64,000 bases of DNA, taken from assembly GCF_009797935.1 (NCBI RefSeq), contig NZ_VOLC01000001.1:675866-739865 (forward strand), read 5' to 3'. Each line of letters opens with the position of its first letter. Position 1 is the first letter of the stretch. The position numbers and the translations under genes are program-made. This DNA comes from Lunatibacter salilacus. GTDB taxonomy: Bacteria; Bacteroidota; Bacteroidia; Cytophagales; Cyclobacteriaceae. A model generated the notes under the pieces. That model was not told where the DNA came from and searched no databases. It was given only the letters and a program-made list of their open reading frames with translations. Of this stretch, positions 27,134 to 35,119 are shown piece after piece.

Positions 27134-27448
27134 ATGATTAGAAAAACCCGCATTCTTATTTTAACTGTGTTGATTGTAAGTTCTTTTTCAACTGCTCCCT
27201 TTCAAGCCGTTGGAAAGGATATGTCAAACAAAACATCTTCTGTGCCTGATGCTACGGCCCAAGCTATGGTCTTGCGTTTGCAAGAAATAAAAGAACTTGA
27301 TATGTCTACATTGGACAAAACTGAAAAAAAAGAGCTGAGGTCCGAGGTTCGTGAAATCAAAAAAGAACTTAAGAAAAATGGAGGTGGTGTCTACCTGTCA
27401 GTAGGTGCCCTTTTAGTTGTAATTGTACTCTTGATTTTACTTCTTTAA
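27134..27448 (+). CDS. small secreted/tail-anchored protein with charged coiled coil, unknown
   Basis: 104 residues from ATG 27134; a TTG six codons upstream is less likely. Signal peptide (IRKTRILILTVLIVSSFS), a charged helical middle rich in Lys/Glu (LDKTEKKELRSEVREIKKEL) and a hydrophobic C-terminal helix (YLSVGALLVVIVLLILLL). Such proteins are common in Bacteroidota without a known role. It follows the SulP gene by 105 bases; whether it belongs to that operon is unclear. Confidence 0.55.
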   Translation: MIRKTRILILTVLIVSSFSTAPFQAVGKDMSNKTSSVPDATAQAMVLRLQEIKELDMSTLDKTEKKELRSEVREIKKELKKNGGGVYLSVGALLVVIVLLILLL

Positions 27449-27458
27449 TGGCGGAATA

Positions 27459-27637
27459 ATTTAACCCGGATTATACACAAGAATTTCTAATGCGGACTTA
27501 AAACGCTTTAAAATCAGTCGCCTCACTTCACATTTCGAGTTCTTCGTAGGGGTAACTACGCCTCACTCACCGAAATGACTGGTTTTAATGCGATTTTAGT
27601 CCCCGTAACGAAACTTAAACCATAATCCAGGTTAAAT
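27459..27637. repeat. nested palindromic element (MITE/REP-like)
   Basis: Outer arms ATTTAACCCGGATTAT (27459-27474) and ATAATCCAGGTTAAAT (27622-27637) are inverted with one mismatch. Inside are 26-base arms at 27494-27519 and 27577-27602 (22 of 26 matching), and at the centre a small GTAG/CTAC hairpin. The whole 179-bp unit can fold into one long imperfect hairpin. No coding frame is present. It probably occurs in many copies in the genome (inference). Confidence 0.6.
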
Positions 27638-27679
27638 CTGGAAATTTGTAACTTGCCACTAAAAATGAAATTAGAAGCC

Positions 27680-27718
27680 GAAGGCACAGGAAGTTAACAT
27701 CCTGTGCCTTCTTTGTTA
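27680..27718 (+). terminator. Rho-independent terminator
   Basis: Perfect 12-bp stem GAAGGCACAGGA (27680-27691) with TCCTGTGCCTTC (27700-27711), loop of 8, followed by TTTGTT. It is placed to end transcription from the small secreted protein gene and the palindromic element. Confidence 0.75.
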
Positions 27719-27839
27719 AAAAACAATTGGATAGCTTTAAAATGATCTCTAATATCAGTATATTTCCTACTCACTACCACTTTTTCATCTAGAGGCAATT
27801 TCGATTTTTAATATTGGTTTTGACTTTATATTAGAGGTT

Positions 27840-28397
27840 TTGAAGATATATATCAAATATATGGTTAATATCCGCTGTAAACTCATTGTCCAACAGGAGT
27901 TGGAAAAATTAGGCATCCCTTATTTTTCTGTCGAACTTGGTATGGTAGAAACCAAAGACCCAATTTCCGATCAACAGTATATTGATCTAAACTTGTGCCT
28001 CAAACGTGTCGGGCTCGATATCTTGGAAGATAAAAGAAGCATACTGATTGAAAAAATCAAAAATGTTATCATCAAAATGGTATATTACCATGAGGAGCTT
28101 CCGAAAAGTAATTATTCCGATTACATTAGTGAAAAGCTGGGATATGACTACACATACCTTTCCAACATTTTTTCAGAGGTAAAAGGAATTACCATCCAAC
28201 AATTTATAATTATTCACAAAATTGAAAGGGTTAAAGATATGTTGCTATATGATGAGCTCAATTTGACAGAGATCGCTTATAGACTGAGTTACAGTAGCGT
28301 ATCCCATCTATCCAATCAATTTAAAAAAATCACCGGACTCACTCCTTCCTATTACAAGCGGGTTAGAGAAATCCGATTTGACGATAGTGAAAAATAG
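27840..28397 (+). CDS. AraC-type regulator with degenerate HMA-like N-terminal domain
   Basis: 185 residues from TTG 27840; ATG 27861 is the alternative. I prefer the TTG because KIYIKYMVNIRC aligns with the N-terminus of a Bacteroidota family that reads MVCNRC, a heavy-metal-associated (HMA)-like motif. Here the first Cys is replaced (MVNIRC), so metal binding is doubtful. The C-terminal half is a two-helix-turn-helix AraC domain: YISEKLGYDYTYLSNIFSEV and LTEIAYRLSYSSVSHLSNQF, then ITGLTPSYYKRVR. No target is obvious; it is flanked by terminators. Confidence 0.75.
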   Translation: MKIYIKYMVNIRCKLIVQQELEKLGIPYFSVELGMVETKDPISDQQYIDLNLCLKRVGLDILEDKRSILIEKIKNVIIKMVYYHEELPKSNYSDYISEKLGYDYTYLSNIFSEVKGITIQQFIIIHKIERVKDMLLYDELNLTEIAYRLSYSSVSHLSNQFKKITGLTPSYYKRVREIRFDDSEK

Positions 28398-28417
28398 CGT
28401 GGTTTATGTTAAGAAAA

Positions 28418-28480
28418 ACCTTTCAGGTATAGTTGATAATCAGTTGTTTGTTCAGATTAAACGGGTGAAACCTGGAAGGT
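28418..28480. repeat. 11-bp inverted repeat behind the AraC gene
   Basis: ACCTTTCAGGT (28418-28428) and ACCTGGAAGGT (28470-28480) are inverted with one mismatch, 41 bases apart. It may be a weak RNA structure at the 3' end of the regulator transcript or a binding site before the next gene. No T-tract follows. Confidence 0.35.
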
Positions 28481-28585
28481 ATGCGCATTTAAGGTTTCAA
28501 ATAAAACTTATTCGGTAACCATTTTTAAAGATACTTAATGAAACAAATTCCCGTTTTTAGATGTATTCCTATTCAAACTGTCAAA

Positions 28586-29065
28586 ATGAAGTTCATCCCT
28601 GTTTTTTATAGAGGTTTACCCTCATCAATTTTATTGTTTGCACTCAGTTATTGTGCCCAACCAAGTGAAATTAATGGAGACCATAAAAATGATGTACCTG
28701 TGGATACGACCTCTGGTTTGGAGGAGTATGGGACAGGTAATCCGATCGAATCCGATTCATTGCTCGAGTTAAGAAAATTCCTGGGTATATCCACATATAG
28801 ATTAAATGAAATTGAACACCACTTAGATCAAATCAATAGCGAGTTTAATACTGACAGGAAAAATCTGACCCTTACTGTTGGAGGCGAAGTTTTCCAATTG
28901 AATAAGAAACATCTCGAATTAAAGTCAAAAGTCAGGGAGTCGGTAAACTACACTGGTACCTCGTGGTTAGCGTTTGAAGCAGCGCTAACCGCCGAACTGG
29001 ATATGTTGGAGGAAGCCATTTCTAATTTCAAAGAAATGAGAAAGCTCGATTTAGTGAAAAATTAA
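28586..29065 (+). CDS. small lipoprotein with helical domain, unknown function
   Basis: 159 residues from ATG 28586, chosen because it gives a proper signal (MKFIPVFYRGLPSSILLFAL followed by SYC); an ATG at 28538 adds 16 residues. The lipobox SYC is unusual with Tyr before Cys. After an acidic linker, the mature part is mostly charged helices (LRKFLGISTYRLNEIEHHLD, AALTAELDMLEEAISNFKEM). No family is recognised. It ends at a bidirectional terminator. Confidence 0.5.
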   Translation: MKFIPVFYRGLPSSILLFALSYCAQPSEINGDHKNDVPVDTTSGLEEYGTGNPIESDSLLELRKFLGISTYRLNEIEHHLDQINSEFNTDRKNLTLTVGGEVFQLNKKHLELKSKVRESVNYTGTSWLAFEAALTAELDMLEEAISNFKEMRKLDLVKN

Positions 29066-29116
29066 TCGCTAGGTAATTCGCAAATTGTCCTGAGCTTGGA
29101 TAAAAATTTTGGAAAG

Positions 29117-29155
29117 CAAAAAAAGCCCAAAGGACTTAAATCCTCTGGGCTTTTT
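29117..29155. terminator. bidirectional Rho-independent terminator
   Basis: AGCCCAAAGGA (29124-29134) pairs with TCCTCTGGGCT (29141-29151) with one mismatch. A T-run follows on the plus strand and an A-run precedes, so it also works on the minus strand. It lies between two converging genes. Confidence 0.75.
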
Positions 29156-29174
29156 CAAATTTAATGATAGTTCA

Positions 29175-29663
29175 CTACTGCGAAATTCTTGCTCTGGCCC
29201 TCATTGACACTATGCTTTCGTTGTTGTCTAAAATCACTTCAAACAGGAATGCAATTTCAGTAAATCCGGAGCTAGGCACCGTTACCGTAGTTCCTGGCCT
29301 TTTTTCTCTAAACTCTTCCAACGTTGTAGTGAACACCACCCTGTTTCCGTTTCCAGGAATCGGCGCATCCACATAATCGCCGGAGCTATTTAGCGTAGCT
29401 ATGTTGATAGCTGTACCGCCAGCGGCAACTTTTCGAATTTCGGTTATGGTTCTCCCAGAATTTTCGGGAATTTCCATGACGAACTCAATCGTTTCATTCT
29501 GGGATACTTCCACAAATGGGTCGTGTCCAAATGTAGTAGCATTGGTAAACATCAGTGGGACCTCAGGACGGTTATCCCTGTTAAAGGTCCCGAAATCCTC
29601 TTCGCAGGAAACGAAGCCCACAAGTACGAATAAGGATAATGCGATATTTAATATATATTTCAT
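29175..29663 (-). CDS. SusD-associated small lipoprotein, unknown
   Basis: 162 residues with a clear lipoprotein signal (VLVGFVSCEEDFG, Cys about residue 20). The rest is predicted beta-rich, with two similar strands (TIEFVMEIPENSGRTIT and TEIAFLFEVILDNNESIV). It is the third gene of the susC-susD transcript (18-base gap). Short lipoproteins in this position usually help bind the imported substrate at the cell surface; no substrate can be named. Confidence 0.6.
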   Translation of the reverse strand: MKYILNIALSLFVLVGFVSCEEDFGTFNRDNRPEVPLMFTNATTFGHDPFVEVSQNETIEFVMEIPENSGRTITEIRKVAAGGTAINIATLNSSGDYVDAPIPGNGNRVVFTTTLEEFREKRPGTTVTVPSSGFTEIAFLFEVILDNNESIVSMRARARISQ

Positions 29664-29681
29664 TTTCTTTTAGCTTTATAG

Positions 29682-31136
29682 TTAATCAATGTCCCACCAC
29701 ACTCTTACATTAGGAAGAATAACCTCGAAATTGGTATTTCTGGCGATTTCCTCATTTACATACTGCGCTCGAACCGGTCTGGTACCATCTACACCCACCG
29801 CATTTTGATGATCGGCAAGTACGGGATAACCCGTCCTTCTGTAATCATTCCATTGCTCCACCCCATTTCCATACAGTGAAATGTATTTTTGTGTCATGAT
29901 CTTCTCATGGTTTTCGTCTTCCGATCCGTTTAAGGTTACTTCGTCTGGATTTGCTGCAAAATACGCATCAATCTCCGTAGAGGACAAGCCAGCTAATGCC
30001 ATTGAAGCCCTTATCCCAGCTTGGAAGTATTCCTCAGGATCTCCGGGAGTTCCCAACATCAAAGCGGACTCTGCCAAAATAAATTGAGTTTGAGCGTTTG
30101 TCATAAACCGTACCGGTCCCTCTCCATCTCCAGTAACGTACTCACTAAATCTCGACCACGATGTGTTTGGGGTAGGTAATGCTCCTCTAAATCCATTATC
30201 AATGGTCACATAACTGCCTGTAGGGGCGGTAACAAAAATTGGAAGACGGGGATCGTTCTTTCCTTGCAATAAATTTAAAAATCGGGTACTGATCATCATA
30301 TCATTTCTAAATGCGGTCACATTGGTGTATTCATAAACCGGGGCACGGCTTCCCACCGCTGAACCAAACGTGAAATTCATGTTTTCACTATTGTTGGCAA
30401 TGAAGTTGTTCCCTGATATTACCGCTTGAATTTCCTGAGTAGCCCGTTCAGGAGCAACTCTAGAAATCGTGTTCGCAAACTTAAGCAACAACGAGTTTCC
30501 CGCTTTCTTCCAATTGTCTAGATCTCCACCATAAATAAGGTCATCTGAGCCGGGGTTGATAGTTGAAGCTGATTCTAAATCCGCTAATCCTTCCTTTACC
30601 AAATCAAACAAACTCTGAACACCATCGCCGCCTAAGTAAATTTGCTCTTGAGTATCTAACTCAGGAGCTGTATTTTCTTCCCCTTGGAGTGCCTGAGAAT
30701 AGGGAATATCACCCCAATAATCTGTAGCTATAGAAAAGGTATATGCCGACATAATTTTCGCAATACCTTGATAAGACCGAGAACCAATTTCTTCTGAAAC
30801 TCCCATAAGCGTTTTATAGGTAATCAAAGATCCGTTATAGATTTCAAATCTCCACTGGTTATTGAAATTTGCCCCGTCAAGGTTATATATGTCATATGCA
30901 GCAGGAGAATTGGCAGCTCCAGCTGTCACACTGGTAATGGTTGAGCCAAAACGGTTCAATTCATTGTTATTGGCAAATGCAGTACCGGCCAAAGCTGCCG
31001 GAAGCAATACGTTCGGTGTCACACTTGCTGGGGCATTTGGAGAATCATTGATATCCAAAAAGTCCGAACAAGAGGTTGCTGCAAGCAATACACCAGTTAA
31101 TATATAATTAATTATCTTTTTCATTATCTTTTTCAT
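29682..31136 (-). CDS. SusD/RagB-like surface lipoprotein
   Basis: 484 residues. Lipoprotein signal (LLAATSCSDFLDIN; SCSDFLDI is a hallmark of the family) and the SusD-like-2 helical TPR fold: YQGIAKIMSAYTFSIATDYW, GDIPYSQALQG, FILAESALMLG, YISLYGNGVEQWNDYRRTGYP. SusD proteins cap the SusC barrel and bind the nutrient. Its ATG overlaps the susC stop by one base (TAATG), showing tight translational coupling. Confidence 0.9.
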   Translation of the reverse strand: MKKIMKKIINYILTGVLLAATSCSDFLDINDSPNAPASVTPNVLLPAALAGTAFANNNELNRFGSTITSVTAGAANSPAAYDIYNLDGANFNNQWRFEIYNGSLITYKTLMGVSEEIGSRSYQGIAKIMSAYTFSIATDYWGDIPYSQALQGEENTAPELDTQEQIYLGGDGVQSLFDLVKEGLADLESASTINPGSDDLIYGGDLDNWKKAGNSLLLKFANTISRVAPERATQEIQAVISGNNFIANNSENMNFTFGSAVGSRAPVYEYTNVTAFRNDMMISTRFLNLLQGKNDPRLPIFVTAPTGSYVTIDNGFRGALPTPNTSWSRFSEYVTGDGEGPVRFMTNAQTQFILAESALMLGTPGDPEEYFQAGIRASMALAGLSSTEIDAYFAANPDEVTLNGSEDENHEKIMTQKYISLYGNGVEQWNDYRRTGYPVLADHQNAVGVDGTRPVRAQYVNEEIARNTNFEVILPNVRVWWDID

Positions 31137-34100
31137 TACAGAGTGAATCTCAAATTAACACCATAATTCCTCACCTGAGGAGGACCACTTAAGTCCATAC
31201 CTTGGATATTTCCCGCTCCTTGGGTGTTAACCTCAGGGTCTGCGGGGAAACCTGGAGCAAAAAACAACAGGTTTCTGGCACTCACGCCAATAGAAGCCTG
31301 GCCAAATGGAGTATTATTCAACAATGAAGCCGGTAAGTTGTAATTTAATGCCAATTCCCTAAGTCGGTAAACTGTTGCGTCAAATACGGCTCCTTCTGAG
31401 GCCAATCCTCCCAGAGATCCAAAATAGGTCTGAGCTGGAATCTGAATGTTGTTAGGTCGGTAGGTACCATCTCCGTTGTCAATTACACCTGGCAAAATCC
31501 TCGGCATATGTCGGTCAACACCTGTGTAGTCAATATGCCCACCACTTCTCAAATCCACTTGTCCAAAGGAATACAATTCACCCCCTACTCGGGCATCAAA
31601 CAAGGTCGAAAGCGTAAAATTTCTATATCTAAAGGTGTTGGATAGACCTGCAATCCAATCAGGTTGCTGATTCGCAATCACCTGCCCTGGAACTCCCGGA
31701 GCGAAGCCTCCTGTGGCGGGATTTATCAACAATTCTCCCGCATCATTGCGAGGGTTTTTGGTTGATATAATTACGCCATAAGGATATCCAACCGCAATGG
31801 AAGGCGCTATTCCCAAGAAGCTGTTTCCCGGAATGGTAGAATTTTCCACCCCCTCGGCAATAGACTTGACTTCGTTTCGAATTCTGGTAAAATTCAACTC
31901 ACTTTCCCAAGTGAACTGGCCTGATTCAACTACTAAAGCCCGCAACGTAGCTTCAATCCCCTGATTCACCATTTCACCTATATTTGTGGTTCTATTATCA
32001 AATCCGGAAGAAGGGGAGATTGCTACATCAAATATTTGATTGGTGCTTAACGTGTTGAAGTATAATACATCCAATTCTACACGATAGTCAAATAAACTGA
32101 AAACAGCCCCTACTTCGTAGTTCGTCACAAATTCAGGAGCCAAATCCATACTTCCGATTCTGTTTTGAGGAAAGAATCCTGGAACGCTTGCTCCACCAAC
32201 AGAAAGTGGAAAATTAATTTGAGCCAGATTGTTTCCATAAGAAGCTTGCGAAAATAAGCTAGTTAGGAGATAAGGATCAGCATCCCTGCCCACTCGTGCG
32301 GCATTGGCTTTGATTTTTATCTGCGATAGAATATCTGATTGCAGATCGAAGAGATCTGTCGGAACGAAACTCAACGCCACAGATGGATAAAAGTAGGTAT
32401 TGTTATTGGCAGGCAGGGTGGATGATTGATCTACCCGTCCCGATAGCTCCAAAAATAAATAATCCTTGTAATCCAAGTTTAGCTGGGCATAATGACCTAT
32501 CAACCTTCGTCGGCTACTCGTCTCCAACGAATTGGTAAAAACATCCGCATTACTTACGTTATCAAATCCAAAAATATTCAGGCCATCTCCCACAACCCGG
32601 GTATTTTGGAAATCTCTCTGGTTAATATTTTGTCCCAAAAGCATATTGGCATTGAACCCCTCTACAAAGAAAAGGTCATTCTTATTCATGCTGATAAGAA
32701 GATCCCCGTTTAGCTCTGACCTGAAAACCATGTCATCTCCAAGCGATCCTTGTGGGCTTCTAGATGCCCCAATACGAAGAATTTGCTTTCTTCTATCTGT
32801 ATAGGTATCTGCGGTGACGCGGTAGGTTACATTAAGCCAATCCGCAAAGTCATATCCAATGGTCAGGTTACCGAACATCCTGTCAATATTAGAGTCGAAC
32901 GTCTCATTTTGAGTACTCCAAAGCGGATGGGTATTTGGTGGGTTGTAATAGATAGGTGCTCCCAATTCATTCCGGAATGGAGTTCCTCCAAAATCGTACG
33001 AGCGGGGAATTCTGGTTATTTGTCCCATCGCCGATCCGCCGTTTCCTGCTGTTCCACTTCGTTGTTTGGACTTCACATAAGTCATACTTCCTCCTACATC
33101 AATCCCGTTTTGGAGTTTTTTATTCCCCCCTATCTGTACGTTATATCTGTCAAAACCAGTTTCTGGTATAATACCCTCTTGATTGGTGGAGTTGATGGAT
33201 AATATAAAGTTATCATCGGCCGTTCCGGAAGCTATGCTGACCCCGTTTTGCAATAATGTCCCCTGTTGGAAAAAGAGATCAAAATGATTGGGATACAATT
33301 GATAGGGTACCGTTTCCCCTTGCGTGTTTGTTACAGTATTGAATCCAGGTGTTCCAAATCTCGGACCCCAGGAAGTTGTTGCTGTAGGGACAAAATTGTT
33401 TGTTGTTCCTTGGCCGTAATTGTTTTGTAGCGGAGCGTAATTAATCGGATCCTGCATATTGAATGAAGAAGTTATGGTAACTTCAGTCTTCCCCTCCATG
33501 CCACTACCAGATTTGGTAGTTATGATAATCGCCCCGGCAGACGCCCTAGATCCATACAGCACAGATGCAGCTGGACCTTTAAGAATGTTAATAGACTCAA
33601 TCGTTTCAGGCGCAATGTCATTCAGCCTGTTTCCCGGTTGAGAGCCAAACAACGTGTTTTGCGTGTTATCGGTGTTGTTGCTGAAAATGATCCCATCTAC
33701 TACTATTAGAGGCTGATTACTACCAGTAAATGAAGTAATCCCTCTGATATTGATATTGGTGGATGCTCCCGGTGAACCTGACGCACTTCCGATGTTTACA
33801 CCGGCGACTCTACCCTGAAGAGTATTTAAAACATTTGGCTCGGATCTTTGGGAGATCACATCTCCTTTTACAGACTGTACCGTGTAGCCCAGTGATTTTT
33901 CATTCCGTTCAATGTTCTGGGCGGTTACGACCACTTCTGACAATACCCGGACATCCTGTCGGAGTACAACGTCAATTGTCGTGCGGTTTCCGACGGTGAT
34001 TTCCTCCGTCTCAAATCCAACAAAACTAAATACCAAGACGCCTGACTCTCCTGGGACATTGATTGAGTAGCGCCCATCAATATCTGTGACAGTTCCTGTT

Positions 34101-34246
34101 GTCGTCCCTTTAATACTGATACTAGCACCGGGAATTCCTTCCGGTTCATCGGAAGAAGTAACCTGCCCAGTGATAGTTCTGCTTTGCGCCATCACCGTAT
34201 AAGCGGTCATTATGGTAAGCACAAGGCATAGTAAAACTTTTTTCAT
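31136..34246 (-). CDS. SusC/RagA TonB-linked outer-membrane transporter
   Basis: 1036 residues. Signal peptide to about residue 20, a carboxypeptidase-like beta-sandwich domain (24-100; GQVTSSDEPEGIPGASISIK, FVGFETEEI), a plug (about 115-230; VLNTLQGRVAGVNIG, NINIRGITSF, QPLIVVDGI) and a 22-strand barrel ending in NYGVNLRFTL. No STN domain, so signalling to an anti-sigma factor is not expected. First gene of the three-gene operon. Substrate unknown; no glycanase or peptidase gene is in the same operon. Confidence 0.92.
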   Translation of the reverse strand: MKKVLLCLVLTIMTAYTVMAQSRTITGQVTSSDEPEGIPGASISIKGTTTGTVTDIDGRYSINVPGESGVLVFSFVGFETEEITVGNRTTIDVVLRQDVRVLSEVVVTAQNIERNEKSLGYTVQSVKGDVISQRSEPNVLNTLQGRVAGVNIGSASGSPGASTNINIRGITSFTGSNQPLIVVDGIIFSNNTDNTQNTLFGSQPGNRLNDIAPETIESINILKGPAASVLYGSRASAGAIIITTKSGSGMEGKTEVTITSSFNMQDPINYAPLQNNYGQGTTNNFVPTATTSWGPRFGTPGFNTVTNTQGETVPYQLYPNHFDLFFQQGTLLQNGVSIASGTADDNFILSINSTNQEGIIPETGFDRYNVQIGGNKKLQNGIDVGGSMTYVKSKQRSGTAGNGGSAMGQITRIPRSYDFGGTPFRNELGAPIYYNPPNTHPLWSTQNETFDSNIDRMFGNLTIGYDFADWLNVTYRVTADTYTDRRKQILRIGASRSPQGSLGDDMVFRSELNGDLLISMNKNDLFFVEGFNANMLLGQNINQRDFQNTRVVGDGLNIFGFDNVSNADVFTNSLETSSRRRLIGHYAQLNLDYKDYLFLELSGRVDQSSTLPANNNTYFYPSVALSFVPTDLFDLQSDILSQIKIKANAARVGRDADPYLLTSLFSQASYGNNLAQINFPLSVGGASVPGFFPQNRIGSMDLAPEFVTNYEVGAVFSLFDYRVELDVLYFNTLSTNQIFDVAISPSSGFDNRTTNIGEMVNQGIEATLRALVVESGQFTWESELNFTRIRNEVKSIAEGVENSTIPGNSFLGIAPSIAVGYPYGVIISTKNPRNDAGELLINPATGGFAPGVPGQVIANQQPDWIAGLSNTFRYRNFTLSTLFDARVGGELYSFGQVDLRSGGHIDYTGVDRHMPRILPGVIDNGDGTYRPNNIQIPAQTYFGSLGGLASEGAVFDATVYRLRELALNYNLPASLLNNTPFGQASIGVSARNLLFFAPGFPADPEVNTQGAGNIQGMDLSGPPQVRNYGVNLRFTL

Positions 34247-35058
34247 AGGTTTATAAATTAAGGTTTTTTAACATTAATTAAATTATAACTGCAATATTCA
34301 GGTAATTAGTTTATATATACAATAAATTGAAATTTACTCCTTTACCCGTCAAACAGAATAAAAAATTGAAAATTACTCAATTTAGCATTCAATTAAAGTC
34401 TATAAAATTAAATTATAGATTAATATCAGTTTTATATTACCTTAAAACGCTTTATTTCCAACTAAGTTTAATAATTTAGGTTTTATAATATATTTTTACA
34501 CTATCCAGATCAAATAAAAAATATAATACAGACTAATATTTTTTCTTTCTGTATGCAAAAAGGTTACTTTTATTTCTTTTTATTCTAATTTTTAATTAAA
34601 ATACGAAATTAAACACTACATCAAATTACGGTGATTTAAGTGAAAAATAAACGAAACCATACATTGCAAGGCTTTTACCCATATTTTCAAAACTTTATTT
34701 TTGTGTAATTGTTTTCTTAACTACACAAAAATAGCTACATCTGGGAACGTGTTTTTATAGATTAATTAAAAATATCTTGAAAATTAGTTAAAAATAACGG
34801 TTAATAATTTCAAATAAGTGTCGCAACTTGTGTACACGTTTTGTATGCTTCTGCTTGGCACATTCCGAGTCTAATCCAAAATAATATTTTAAGGTACTCA
34901 GTTAAAGAATAGATCCTACATTTGATTTTCTTTTAAAGCACGCATGTGCTGAAATCAATTAAAACAACTTGAATAGTCCTTCCAGCCTTATCTACGCTTA
35001 AATGATTCCAAAAAATAAATGGCTCAATATTATCTATGAACCAGTTTGCCTCTATAAT
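34247..35058. other. AT-rich upstream region of susC with a 12-bp inverted repeat
   Basis: About 810 bases with no credible gene. TATTTTTGTGTA (34696-34707) and TACACAAAAATA (34722-34733) form a perfect 12-bp inverted repeat with a 14-base spacer; each arm contains a TAnnTTTG-like box on opposite strands. A GTGTACAC palindrome lies near 34834. These may be regulatory sites for susC, but they are over 400 bases from its start. Confidence 0.4.
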
Positions 35059-35094
35059 AAAAGATCCCCGGGATTTGTTCCCGAGGATCTTTCT
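35059..35094 (-). terminator. Rho-independent terminator of the beta-oxidation operon
   Basis: On the minus strand an AGATCCTCGGGAA arm pairs with TTCCCGGGGATCT-like sequence across a 4-base loop, followed by TTTTATTAT. It lies 26 bases after the acyl-CoA dehydrogenase stop. Confidence 0.7.
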
Positions 35095-35119
35095 AATGTA
35101 GACATTACTTGTTGCGCTA

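Noticed and set aside
27106..27141. 12-codon ORF overlapping the start of the small secreted protein gene, possible leader peptide
   Set aside because: No attenuator hairpin or codon run supports a regulatory leader.
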